Below are positions 18,796 through 27,481 of a DNA stretch of 64,000 bases, in pieces. Where the stretch lies: assembly GCF_024722015.1 (NCBI RefSeq), contig NZ_JANQBD010000012.1:124001-188000 (forward strand), in the 5' to 3' direction. Made by a program: the position numbers and the translations under genes. Source of the DNA: Paenibacillus radicis (ex Xue et al. 2023) (lineage in GTDB: Bacteria; Bacillota; Bacilli; Paenibacillales; NBRC-103111). Position 1 is the first letter of the stretch; each line of letters opens with the position of its first letter. The notes under the pieces are model-generated. The model saw nothing but the letters and a program-made list of their open reading frames with translations. It was not told the DNA's origin and searched no databases.

Positions 18796-19779
18796 TTACA
18801 GGCTCACCGTTTTTTTGAGACGAATCGATTCGTAAGCAGCCAATGCGATTACCGTTGAATTGTACCCGTCTTCCCCGGTAATAGGCACAGGCTTTCCTTC
18901 TTTAATGCAATGAATAAAATCATCGATCAGCATTTCATCTTTATTATCGCCCCAGTAGCTCCACTCTGCATGCCCCGTTGCTTCGCTGTACACCTCATTG
19001 ATCTGGGCAAAATAGTCGATCGAAATAACGCCATCCGTACCGATTATTTCCATAGTTAAATCACGTTTATAAGGAAAGGCATGCGTCCGCGACCAGCTTG
19101 CATCCAAAGCAGCGATGATTCCGTTCTCATATTTGACATGAACCATCCCTGCATCATCGATATCGATGTCATGAAACATGCTGCACGATTCAGCATACAC
19201 TTCCACCGCCGGTGAGCGGAGAATCCAGTTCAACAAATCCATGACATGTACGGTATGATCAATTAGTGCGCCTCCGCCCGACAGGTTCCGGTCATTGAAC
19301 CAGCCGCCAATCATTTCACCTTTATTGGTTGCTTTAACAGCTACAACCCGGCCGATTTCGCCACGGTCGATGGCTTCTTTGGCGGCAACGACCATTGGAA
19401 TGTAACGGTTTGGAAAAGAAGTCATCAGTTGAACGCCATTCTCTTCACACGCTTCAATCATAAGGCGCATTTCCTCTCTGGAAAGACCAAGAGGCTTCTC
19501 GCACAGCACATGCTTCTTATGCTGCGCCGCTTCGATTGTCATCTGTGCGTGTCTGGAATTTTCAGAGCTGATAATGACCACATCCGCATCTCCTGCCAGC
19601 AGCTCTCTATAATCGGCAAAATACGGAAGCTGATGCTGCTGTATAAACGGTTCAACACGCTCGCGGTTTTCATCGGCAATCCCAACCAGCTCCACATCCG
19701 GCCGCAGTGCTAAAGCTTGCAAATAGCTGACCGCATGAAGATGGGCGAAGCTGATCATTCCTACCTTCACCTTATGCAT
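18796..19779 (-). CDS. Gfo/Idh/MocA oxidoreductase, cassette 2 gene A
   Basis: Counterpart of the 6990-7979 protein (KVGMISFAHLHAVSYLQAL against KVGMIGFAHTHAEGFLRAL). Catalytic residues are intact: Lys95 in CEKPLG, and Asp174 and His178 in GGGALIDHTVHVMDL. The open frame begins at 19812, but the ATG at 19779 has GGAGG just upstream and begins at the Rossmann fold, so it is preferred. It overlaps the upstream gene by 8 bases (ATGCATAA), the same overlap length as in cassette 1. About 327 residues. Confidence 0.91.
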   Translation of the reverse strand: MHKVKVGMISFAHLHAVSYLQALALRPDVELVGIADENRERVEPFIQQHQLPYFADYRELLAGDADVVIISSENSRHAQMTIEAAQHKKHVLCEKPLGLSREEMRLMIEACEENGVQLMTSFPNRYIPMVVAAKEAIDRGEIGRVVAVKATNKGEMIGGWFNDRNLSGGGALIDHTVHVMDLLNWILRSPAVEVYAESCSMFHDIDIDDAGMVHVKYENGIIAALDASWSRTHAFPYKRDLTMEIIGTDGVISIDYFAQINEVYSEATGHAEWSYWGDNKDEMLIDDFIHCIKEGKPVPITGEDGYNSTVIALAAYESIRLKKTVSL

Positions 19780-20869
19780 AATCCCCACCTCCACGAACTT
19801 CTTCGTTAACAAAGCTATCCGTGCTTGCAGATGCCAATTCCACTGGCTGTCCGGTGCGCAGCGATTGCTCCGCTGCCCTGACTACTTTCAGCGTTTCGCA
19901 GGCATCCTCAGCGGTCATAAACGGTTTGCCGCCATCCCTTATGCAGCTCATCAAATGAACAAGCTCATCCCGCTCAGGTTGGCGAAAGGAGGGGCTGAAT
20001 TCAGCCTTCATCGGCTGTTCAGACCTCCTATCAGCTGCTTTCTGAATGCTCAATCCATTTGTTTTCCGGCTGTCATAACGGATAACGCCTTTTGAGCCGG
20101 CAAATTCAATCGCTGATGCATATCCCCCCGGATAACCCCAGTACGCTTCAATGTTGGCGATTGCTCCTGTATTAAATTTAAGCGTAACCAGGACATAATC
20201 CAAATACTCGGTAGTTGTACGCATCGCATACACATTCGCAACTTCGCCGACCGTCCAGCGCAGCAGATCGATATCATGCAGTGCGAGACGGAACAATGCG
20301 CCGCCCTTTACACCTTCGAGTATCTCGCCGTTCATTCCTCCAGTCCAGCGTACGCCATCTGTATCCGCTTCATGCTGTAGGGCGGCCGACGTAGACGTAG
20401 GAAATGGACAATAGCGCTTAACATTGACCACGCCAATATTGCCTATCGCACCGGCTTTAATACGTTTTCTCAAGTCAACGTTATGGTAATAAAATCTTTC
20501 TGGATGGCTGAACAACAGCCGGCTCCCGTTCGCTTGGGAAGCATCCAGCATCTCATGAACATCCGCCGCATCTAGAGTGATCGGCATCCGCGCGATCACA
20601 TGCCGACCACTGGCTAACGCCTGCAATATATAGGGCTGCTGGCTGTCCAAGGATAGACCTAAACCTATACAAACTGCGTCTGAAGGCAATGCAGCAATCA
20701 GCGCATCATACGATCCAAAAGCGGGGCACCCGAAACGTTGAGCCCACTCCGAAGCCACTTCAGGCTGCATATCATAAACGCCAACGATTTCCGTCTGCTC
20801 CATGCTCAGCAGATGCTGAGCATATCGTTCTCCGCTTCCACTCAGTCCAACCACAGCCACCTTTAACAT
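19772..20869 (-). CDS. Gfo/Idh/MocA-like protein lacking catalytic residues, cassette 2 gene B
   Basis: The 365-residue homologue of the middle gene of cassette 1 starts KVAVVGLSGSGERYAQ. The EKP motif is replaced by R94-M95-P96 (HVIARMPITLD). The Asp four residues before conserved His198 is replaced by Arg194 (ALFRLALHDIDLLRW). The Rossmann fold and the C-terminal sheet domain look complete, so this is not a decayed pseudogene. ATG 20869 is preferred over the in-frame GTG at 20875 because it has proper spacing from GGAGG. The function is probably not ordinary dehydrogenase catalysis, but this is inference. Confidence 0.88.
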   Translation of the reverse strand: MLKVAVVGLSGSGERYAQHLLSMEQTEIVGVYDMQPEVASEWAQRFGCPAFGSYDALIAALPSDAVCIGLGLSLDSQQPYILQALASGRHVIARMPITLDAADVHEMLDASQANGSRLLFSHPERFYYHNVDLRKRIKAGAIGNIGVVNVKRYCPFPTSTSAALQHEADTDGVRWTGGMNGEILEGVKGGALFRLALHDIDLLRWTVGEVANVYAMRTTTEYLDYVLVTLKFNTGAIANIEAYWGYPGGYASAIEFAGSKGVIRYDSRKTNGLSIQKAADRRSEQPMKAEFSPSFRQPERDELVHLMSCIRDGGKPFMTAEDACETLKVVRAAEQSLRTGQPVELASASTDSFVNEEVRGGGDYA

Positions 20870-20886
20870 AATCACCCTCCTCAGAG

Positions 20887-21020
20887 TTTTGCTTTAGCAA
20901 AACTATCTTCGTAAGCAGCAGCTGCTTTTTGCTTTAGCAAAACTATCTTCGTAAGCATTAGCTGAGCTTGGCTTCAGCAAAATTTCCATTGTAAGCATCA
21001 GCTGCTTTTTGCTTTTGTAA
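20887..21020. repeat. Tandem repeat, 40-bp period, about 3.3 copies
   Basis: GCTTTAGC at 20891 and 20931, GCTTCAGC at 20971 and GCTTTTGT at 21011 mark units spaced exactly 40 bases. Each unit contains the hairpin TTTTGC-TTTA-GCAAAA, CTATCTTCGTAAGC and, in some copies, the palindrome GCAGCTGC. The array fills the gap between oxidoreductases C and B of cassette 2 and ends 6 bases before the gene B Shine-Dalgarno. A related single copy lies before the sulfatase at 15013. It is not a CRISPR: the units are contiguous, with no spacers. Confidence 0.85.
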
Positions 21021-21041
21021 ATACGGACTACTATCCCTGGT

Positions 21042-22121
21042 TTAAAAATAGACGGCTTTACCGGTTTCCGATGAAACATAAATCGCTTCCAATATTTCTT
21101 GCACGATCAGCGCCTGCTCCGGTTTAACTACCGGTTCGGTGTCGTTTAATATCGCCTCAATCCATAGCCGGGCTTCCAGCTCGGAAGGACTCTCCTTCCT
21201 GGTCTCGTAGAAGGGGATTCCAGTAAGCTCCAATTGGATACGGTTTGTATAGAGATTACCGTACTTTTCTCCGTTAACCGTTAATCCATCCCACATATCA
21301 GCTCCGCCTGCGGTTCCGCATAAGGTCACTTTGGCTGTGCCTTCTTGCAGAATGTTTAATGCCCAGCTCGCCTCCAACATCACGCTAGCGCCATTCTCCA
21401 TCGTAATCATAGCAAAGGCTGAGTCCTCCACTGTGAATTGCTTAGGGTCCCACGATCCGTAAGGATTTGCTGCGTTTTCTATTTTTCCTAGCTGATGAAA
21501 CGCTGTTCCCAGCACAGCCTTAGGCTTATAGTTATCCATCAGCCAGAGCGCCATGTCCAAGGAATGGGTGCCAATATCGATCAGCGGACCGCCTCCCTGC
21601 TTTTCCTTATCCAGAAAGGCCCCCCAGGTCGGAACTCCGCGACGCCTCAGTGCATGTGCTTTGGCCAAATATAAATGTCCAAGATCGCCGTTACGGCACA
21701 TACGGTACAAATACTGTGTGTCCGGGCGATATCGGTTGTTGTAGCTAATCGTCAGCTTTTTATTCGAATGCTTGGCCGCATCTACCATTCTCCGCGCATC
21801 GGCGGTTGTTATAGCCATCGGCTTCTCACACATTACATGTTTGCCGGCTGCCAATGCTGCAATCGCAATGTCTGCATGGGAATTGTTGCTGGTACACACA
21901 TGGACGACATCAATCGTGTCGTCCTCCAGCATTTCACGGTAATCCGCATATACTTTGGCATCTTTCGAACCGAAAGTATTGGCTGCCATACGGGCTTTAT
22001 CCAATCCTCGGTTGGCAAAAGCAGTCATCTCCACCTGAGGTAATTTAGCTAATCCCGGCATATGTTTGGCGTTGGCAATTCCACCACAGCCGATAATGCC
22101 AACACGTAATTCCTTAGCCAT
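21042..22121 (-). CDS. Gfo/Idh/MocA oxidoreductase, cassette 2 gene C
   Basis: The 359-residue counterpart of 9003-10079 starts MAKELRVGIIGCGGIANAKH. Lys100 (CEKPMAI), Asp182 and His186 (GGGPLIDIGTHSLDM) are all present. The frame extends to 22163 and would overlap NagB, but ATG 22121 follows AAAGGGGG and begins at the fold, so it is chosen. It is first of the three oxidoreductases in cassette 2; the 40-bp repeat array separates it from gene B. Confidence 0.91.
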   Translation of the reverse strand: MAKELRVGIIGCGGIANAKHMPGLAKLPQVEMTAFANRGLDKARMAANTFGSKDAKVYADYREMLEDDTIDVVHVCTSNNSHADIAIAALAAGKHVMCEKPMAITTADARRMVDAAKHSNKKLTISYNNRYRPDTQYLYRMCRNGDLGHLYLAKAHALRRRGVPTWGAFLDKEKQGGGPLIDIGTHSLDMALWLMDNYKPKAVLGTAFHQLGKIENAANPYGSWDPKQFTVEDSAFAMITMENGASVMLEASWALNILQEGTAKVTLCGTAGGADMWDGLTVNGEKYGNLYTNRIQLELTGIPFYETRKESPSELEARLWIEAILNDTEPVVKPEQALIVQEILEAIYVSSETGKAVYF

Positions 22122-22159
22122 CCTACAATCCCCCTTTCGAGTTAGGACCCGTCCGTCCC

Positions 22160-22951
22160 TCAACAGTCGGATGATCGCTGCAGCAATGAGGCCGCTTCTT
22201 CATCAGCGATTACTCGTACCGCTGGATGCAACCGAAGTGCGGTAACTGGGACTTCGGGAGATATATCTCCATAAAGCAGTTGGTAAAGCGCCTCCTCTTT
22301 CACGGTACCGCTAACCAGCAGCAAAATCGCTTTCGCTTCGAGAATGGTGCCAATCCCCATAGTGATAGCTTGCGTTGGCACAAGACCAACATCCCCGAAG
22401 AACCGTGCATTGTCCTCGACCGTCTCCCGCTTCAAAGCAACGAGCCGTGTTCGCGATGAGAAGGATGTCCCCGGCTCGTTAAACCCGATGTGCCCATTGC
22501 GTCCGACTCCAAGCACCTGCAGGTCAATCCCTCCCGCACGGCCAATTGCCGTTTCATAACGCGTGCATTCCTGTTCTACATTCGCCGCCTCTCCATTAGG
22601 AATGTCATAGCTCAAAGGAGTCAACGGATTATACACATGCTCTTTCATAAATTGGAAAAAGCTTTGCGGATGATGACGAGGAAGAGCATAATATTCATCT
22701 AAATTAAATGTCGTTGCCTTAGACAAATCGGCTTTATTCCTGCAGAGCTGCCGATACATTCCGATGGGGGTACCGCCGGTAGCAAGGCCCAGAACGCTAT
22801 TCGGGCGTTGTGCCAGCTGGCCGAGCACCAGCTCTGCAGCAGCTTGTGACATCTCCTCATCATTTTTTACGATTGTCAGATGTAGATTACCTTGATGAAT
22901 GACTTGATTCTTTTGGTTAACTTTACTCGCTACGCTTTTCTTATTCATCAT
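22160..22951 (-). CDS. nagB: Glucosamine-6-phosphate deaminase
   Basis: Converts glucosamine 6-phosphate to fructose 6-phosphate and ammonia, feeding amino sugars into glycolysis. About 263 residues from ATG 22951, which overlaps the stop of the upstream gene as ATGA, so translation is coupled; the longer open frame to 23026 is unlikely. Family motifs are FNLDEYYALPRHHPQSFFQF (active-site Asp/Glu region) and VGRNGHIGFNEPGTSF with the catalytic His. Its presence beside a sulfatase and a ROK kinase is the best clue that the imported glycan contains an amino sugar. No NagA deacetylase was found in the window. Confidence 0.93.
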   Translation of the reverse strand: MMNKKSVASKVNQKNQVIHQGNLHLTIVKNDEEMSQAAAELVLGQLAQRPNSVLGLATGGTPIGMYRQLCRNKADLSKATTFNLDEYYALPRHHPQSFFQFMKEHVYNPLTPLSYDIPNGEAANVEQECTRYETAIGRAGGIDLQVLGVGRNGHIGFNEPGTSFSSRTRLVALKRETVEDNARFFGDVGLVPTQAITMGIGTILEAKAILLLVSGTVKEEALYQLLYGDISPEVPVTALRLHPAVRVIADEEAASLLQRSSDC

Positions 22952-24456
22952 GCCAGTACAAACACAGGGGATATCCAGGCACATTGTCCGTTCCACTGCT
23001 TGATCTCCACATGGTAAGCATCGCAATCTGTTTCCTTCTGATCATCCGACCATTCTCCTTGAAAGCAATATTCGTTCTCAGGAACTGCGCGATGAAAGAG
23101 GACCGCTTCCGAATTGTACGCTTCCAGGTGAGCGGAACGGCTGCCCGTTAGCAGCTCTCCAATCGAATAGGCAAAGGTTTGGCCGTTCGCCTCAATCGCC
23201 AACTTGCTGTTCAAATCACCATCGATTTCAAAAATGAGCGCAGCCGTTTGCGGATGCTGGGTAGATGGATTTTTAAACGTGGTGCAAGTCCATACCGCAC
23301 TATTGTCCGAAGAAGAAATAAGCTTATTGCTTAATGCATTAATATCCGGGTTATCCCGCATTTCCGGCGTTGGGGCAAGAACACTTTGCCCACGGAAGCA
23401 TGTTTCTAGCGAGACGATTTGTCCTCCATCCAGCCGTGCACGGCCATTCCATAGAAATCCGTCCTTATTTTCTCCCCAGCCCATTTCCACACGTACTTTA
23501 TACCTACCTTGAGCATTGCTTGGCTGCTGCGCTTGACTACCTGCGCTAACCCCGTTCACAATGCTCCAGGATTTGCCGTTTTTATATACCGTCACTTTTT
23601 CAATCCCGTCACAAGCCGTTACATCAAGCTTCAGCTGCCTGCATCCGCTGTCTTTCACCTCACTGCCATAAATCGCTCCATTGAGGGTAAATTGGCAAAC
23701 GATTTTATCGCCGGTTACCGCATAGGTGCGCCGTGCCAATAGAGCTTCCCATATGGCTTCACGTGTTTTTTCAGCAGCCATAACAGCAACTCGGCCGTCT
23801 CCATATGAACCCGGATATCCGGCATGATGATCGGTAGATCCGGCAAAGCTGAATCTTTTACCGCGTTGAAGAGCAGACACGATCGTATTGCGCGAATCAC
23901 GCGGACCCATTGTGTGCAAATATGGATATGGACTGGAATCCGACATGCTGCAGCCATGTTTGGAAAAAACCTCTACGACCGGACTTATTTCCTCAGCAAA
24001 CGCATCCCAATTCACTCCCCGGTAGCCGGGTGTGTATCCCACATGGTGGGGAACAGCAATCACCGGCAGCGGAGCAAGAGCCTCGACCAGCTTCGCCGGG
24101 GAATCCGCCTGGATCAGCGGCAATTCGTCTGAAGGCGACAGTATATGATGATCGCCAAACTCACTGGAGTGAATTTCGTAGCCCTGGAATGTAACGAATT
24201 GATGAGGAATGTTAGACTCACTCACCGTACGGCGTACATATTCCCAATTTTTCTGAAGCTTGGCAAAGCCCTTCATGTGGAAATCCACTAGAAATTCCAA
24301 TTCCTCTGTTTTTTCCGGCATATCCGGCCACATAGCATGTCCAATGATGGCACAGAAATCAAGCTGTTCTCTTGCCGCCGCCAGTGCATTCTCCAAGCTG
24401 CCAAAACCATAAGTAATGCCACAGTGATTGTGCAAATCACCCCAATATAAGTTCAT
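22948..24456 (-). CDS. DUF3604 / PHP-like metal-dependent hydrolase
   Basis: The 502-residue protein begins MNLYWGDLHNHCG, where Asp7, His9 and His11 form a PHP-type metal site. Further His/Asp clusters are VPHHVGYTPGYRG and STDHHAGYPGSYGDG. This pattern is typical of DUF3604 proteins, whose biochemical role is poorly defined; some are predicted phosphoesterases. A C-terminal beta-rich half follows. No signal peptide. It sits between the small Cys-rich protein and NagB in the operon, so it probably acts on an intermediate of the same pathway. I would not assign a reaction. Confidence 0.82.
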   Translation of the reverse strand: MNLYWGDLHNHCGITYGFGSLENALAAAREQLDFCAIIGHAMWPDMPEKTEELEFLVDFHMKGFAKLQKNWEYVRRTVSESNIPHQFVTFQGYEIHSSEFGDHHILSPSDELPLIQADSPAKLVEALAPLPVIAVPHHVGYTPGYRGVNWDAFAEEISPVVEVFSKHGCSMSDSSPYPYLHTMGPRDSRNTIVSALQRGKRFSFAGSTDHHAGYPGSYGDGRVAVMAAEKTREAIWEALLARRTYAVTGDKIVCQFTLNGAIYGSEVKDSGCRQLKLDVTACDGIEKVTVYKNGKSWSIVNGVSAGSQAQQPSNAQGRYKVRVEMGWGENKDGFLWNGRARLDGGQIVSLETCFRGQSVLAPTPEMRDNPDINALSNKLISSSDNSAVWTCTTFKNPSTQHPQTAALIFEIDGDLNSKLAIEANGQTFAYSIGELLTGSRSAHLEAYNSEAVLFHRAVPENEYCFQGEWSDDQKETDCDAYHVEIKQWNGQCAWISPVFVLA

Positions 24457-24469
24457 ACGTCATCCACTC

Positions 24470-24673
24470 CTATTTATGATTCTTGTAGTCTCTAACAAGC
24501 GTCCCGTCCACTAATGCCATCAAGCTTTGCGGACACCAAAAGCAATATCCTAGACAATGGACCTCTTCGACCTCTTGACCACTGCATTTGCCGACAAGAA
24601 GTGCTTCAGCAGCCTGCTTCGCGCTCTCCCCGGCAAACAAATCCAGGTTACTCACACACATTCTGATATTCAT
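24470..24673 (-). CDS. Small Cys-rich protein, DUF1450 (YuzB)-like
   Basis: The 67-residue protein has Cys6, Cys30, Cys40, Cys44 and Cys47, with the distinctive HCLGYCFWCPQSLMALVDG segment. This recalls DUF1450/YuzB-like small proteins, which carry a CLGYCG-type motif, possibly for metal or Fe-S binding. ATG 24673 follows GAGGG. It lies 13 bases from the DUF3604 gene and 24 bases after the sulfatase, inside the operon, which is unusual for a family normally found alone. Function unknown. Confidence 0.75.
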   Translation of the reverse strand: MNIRMCVSNLDLFAGESAKQAAEALLVGKCSGQEVEEVHCLGYCFWCPQSLMALVDGTLVRDYKNHK

Positions 24674-24697
24674 TGATCAACCCTCAATTATATGTCA

Positions 24698-26308
24698 TTA
24701 TCCGCCAGCCTCATCCAGCCCCAGACGCTGCAGCTGCTCCTGCGGAGCTGAGATCTGAGTGATCTTATTACGTATCCCCCGTTTCAGCCGTTCCAAGACG
24801 TCAGGGTGCTCGCTTGCAACATCATGCTGCTGCGCGTGATCCCGAGCGATATGATATAGCTCATCATGTGCCACTAACGGCGATGACTCGCGATCGCATT
24901 CGTTGCGAATCAGTCTAGGTGCCGCATGACCGGGATGTGCGTTCTCATATTGCGTAGGAAAGCGTTCGCCATCCCACTGCTTCAATCGTTCCTCGCTGTC
25001 CGCATATAAATTTTGTTGACCAAAATCCCAATTGTTATAATGCGAACGGGTATACCAATATAGCGGTGAGTTGCCTGGCAGCGGCTTTTTCACCAGCAGC
25101 CATTCCCCGTCCGTACAATACACCGGACCGCCAAACACTCCAAATATCAATTCCTGACGTGAGCGAATTCCACCGCTTGAGGGTAACCCGACTGTTGTTG
25201 AACCGATGCTCGCTTCTGTCTCATCCCGTCTTGCTATGGCTTCTTCTGAACGGGAATCCTCATCAGTCTCCCACAGTGGAACGAGGCTCTGCCCGTGCAT
25301 ATGTGCCGGAACCTGAACGCCCATCGTCTGCATGATAGTTGGCGTCAGATCAGCCATCTGCACCAGCTGCTCATACACGGCACCGGGCTTGACACCCGGA
25401 TGATGGATCAGCAGCGGTGTTCTTGCGATATCTTGATACAACAGTCTGGCGTGCTTCCCCAGCCAATTATGTTCACCGAATAGAAAACCGTGGTCACTTG
25501 TCACAATGACCATCGTGTTATCCAGTAAATTCAGCTGATCCAGTTTGTCATAAAACTTTCCGAACCAATGGTCGACAAAGCTCACTTCCCCGCAATACAG
25601 AGCATGAACCTGCTCCAGCTCTTCTGGCGTCATTCGATCGGCTTCCCCATACTTAGGCCAAATTACCGATTCACCGGTATACCCCGGGTTATATTTCTCT
25701 ACATATCCCTGCGGAGGATCGAACGGTTCATGGGGATCAAAGCAGTCAATCATCAGGAAAAAATCCGGCAAGTTTTTATTCTGCTCCACCCAATCGATCG
25801 ATTTCTGAAATACTTGAGCCGCGAAATAATCTTCTTCCTTACGGAAATGCGCCGTATTTCTCGCATATTTCGGCCAATTGCGGTTTAATTTATGTTCAGA
25901 GGCGGGATAAGTTATAGGAATATCCGGACTGGTGATCCAATTGTCCATTTCCTGCCCACGAATGATTTCCATACCGTTAAATGAAAAATGATAGTTCCCT
26001 GACCCATACTGCCACAGGTGGTAATGATCGGTAATAAGCATAGTTGTCTTATCGTGATCGGACAACAGTGTGACCATATCCGACTTGTCATGTTCCAAAG
26101 GAGACCAGCCCCGCCACAAAAAATTGAGCTGTCCTGTCCATAAGTCTTGGCGTGCAGGCATGCAAGGGTACGATCCAATGTACGCATTGCTGAAAAGAGC
26201 GCTGCCTTCAGCAAAACGATCCAGGTTCGGGGTTTCTATCGATGAATTCCCGTAGCAGCCCAAATGATCCCGCCGTAAAGTATCTACTAAGATGCAGATG
26301 ACGTTAAT
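24698..26308 (-). CDS. Type I sulfatase, Cys-type, apparent ATT start
   Basis: The reading frame from the first usual start codon (TTG 26263) lacks the metal-binding N-terminus of a sulfatase. Extending upstream gives INVICILVDTLRRDH, with Asp9. A TAG stop at 26323-26321 closes the frame, and no ATG, GTG or TTG lies between. ATT at 26308 is exactly 8 bases after GGAGG. With this start the formylglycine motif is C49-M-P-A-R53, the same residue number as in the 3814-5280 sulfatase. The protein is then 536 residues. Later metal motif: TSDHGFLFGEHNWLGKH. Cytoplasmic, in the module C operon. Confidence 0.85.
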   Translation of the reverse strand: MNVICILVDTLRRDHLGCYGNSSIETPNLDRFAEGSALFSNAYIGSYPCMPARQDLWTGQLNFLWRGWSPLEHDKSDMVTLLSDHDKTTMLITDHYHLWQYGSGNYHFSFNGMEIIRGQEMDNWITSPDIPITYPASEHKLNRNWPKYARNTAHFRKEEDYFAAQVFQKSIDWVEQNKNLPDFFLMIDCFDPHEPFDPPQGYVEKYNPGYTGESVIWPKYGEADRMTPEELEQVHALYCGEVSFVDHWFGKFYDKLDQLNLLDNTMVIVTSDHGFLFGEHNWLGKHARLLYQDIARTPLLIHHPGVKPGAVYEQLVQMADLTPTIMQTMGVQVPAHMHGQSLVPLWETDEDSRSEEAIARRDETEASIGSTTVGLPSSGGIRSRQELIFGVFGGPVYCTDGEWLLVKKPLPGNSPLYWYTRSHYNNWDFGQQNLYADSEERLKQWDGERFPTQYENAHPGHAAPRLIRNECDRESSPLVAHDELYHIARDHAQQHDVASEHPDVLERLKRGIRNKITQISAPQEQLQRLGLDEAGG

Positions 26309-26353
26309 GATATACCCCTCCTACAAACTTTCCCTTAGGAAAATTACTTTTCA

Positions 26354-27406
26354 TTACTTTTCACAACCATGAGTCAAGTGTACTTCGATACAAAACGAAT
26401 ATGTTTTCTGTTCCCCTGGAGCAAGCATTGGCAATGTTCCCCTGGAGCGGTGAACAGCCCGGCCTTCCGTGGACGCATTGCCCGGCTCGATGCCTAGTAC
26501 ATACACACCCTTGCCGGGGTGCTTCCATTGCGTCAAGCAAGGACTTGCAGCTTTATCGTAATCAAGCTTCAATGCGAGATTACATTCTTGCCCGTTGTGC
26601 ATGACTTTGTTGCTTATTTGAACTTGAACATTGCTATTGTCTGTATCGGCCTTCACGTCCTCATGCAGCATAACGGTTGGCTGTCCGTTCTCTGTTGGCG
26701 CGGAGAAGCCACTCCATCCATCGGTAGCTCCCTCTCCGTTGATCCATCTTTTTGGACCGGGGGGTATACTAATCGAGCAGCTTTCACCAATCAGCGGAAA
26801 CCCGAAATTAAAATGATGCATCATTAAATGCTCAACTGGCTGAAACGACTCGTTCGTTACCTTATCCGTAATGTAAATCCGGTTCTCCCCAAGCCGCGTA
26901 ACGATAGTTCGTTCCATGGCGATGTTTTCCCCATTCACCGCACTTTCACGGACAAGTCCGCGAAAGATCAGCTCATACTGTCCGCCGTTCCAGCGTCCCT
27001 CAGCCTGCAGCAGCTCGCCTGCCGTTGAAGATATACGCCCATGCGGACCGAAAGCTCTGCCCTCATCCACGCTGGGCTTCCCCATTGTGGTCAACCCGCA
27101 GGTAGCGAGCAGACCGCCCTCAAAGCTGTGATTCCAATTCTCTTTTTCATAGGAAAAGGGAGAAACCGGGCCGATTTGTGACATCCAGGCAATAGGTATG
27201 CCATAAAATTCGCACATTCCAATATCGAAAGCACGGCTTACTGAGATTTGGAACTGCAATCCGGAACCATTGCGTACCTGAATCACCTCATTGCCCTTGC
27301 CCTTTCCTTGAATCAGCTCCATGCGCTGAAATCCAGCTATTTGACGAATATCCGAGACATGCTCGAGAAGGCTCTGTTTACCGTTCTGACCATATACCTC
27401 CGGCAT
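26354..27406 (-). CDS. DUF4432 family, aldose 1-epimerase-like protein
   Basis: The 350-residue beta-rich protein contains SRAFDIGMCEFYGIPIAW, FGPHGRISSTAG and MMHHFNFGFPLIGE. These resemble DUF4432 proteins of the galactose mutarotase superfamily, including the conserved His residues. The expected role is interconversion or recognition of a sugar released inside the cell; the exact reaction is unknown. ATG 27406 follows AAGGAG. It lies between the binding protein and the sulfatase, separated from the former by a strong hairpin. Confidence 0.82.
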   Translation of the reverse strand: MPEVYGQNGKQSLLEHVSDIRQIAGFQRMELIQGKGKGNEVIQVRNGSGLQFQISVSRAFDIGMCEFYGIPIAWMSQIGPVSPFSYEKENWNHSFEGGLLATCGLTTMGKPSVDEGRAFGPHGRISSTAGELLQAEGRWNGGQYELIFRGLVRESAVNGENIAMERTIVTRLGENRIYITDKVTNESFQPVEHLMMHHFNFGFPLIGESCSISIPPGPKRWINGEGATDGWSGFSAPTENGQPTVMLHEDVKADTDNSNVQVQISNKVMHNGQECNLALKLDYDKAASPCLTQWKHPGKGVYVLGIEPGNASTEGRAVHRSRGTLPMLAPGEQKTYSFCIEVHLTHGCEK

Positions 27407-27435
27407 CCTTTCACTCCTTGGTCATTTCCTTTTGG

Positions 27436-27471
27436 CAGCTATGACAAGCGAACCTACACTTGTCATAGCTG
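27436..27471 (-). other. Intercistronic 13-bp hairpin
   Basis: CAGCTATGACAAG (27436-27448) and CTTGTCATAGCTG (27459-27471) are perfect inverted repeats with a 10-base loop. The minus-strand transcript continues CCAAAAGG, so there is no U-tract and it is not a normal terminator. Placed right after the binding protein stop, it probably protects the upstream mRNA or lowers downstream expression. Confidence 0.65.
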
Positions 27472-27481
27472 TTGAATGGAA

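Noticed and set aside
20887..21020. Possible CRISPR array
   Set aside because: Units of 40 bases are contiguous and similar throughout, with no unique spacers and no cas genes.
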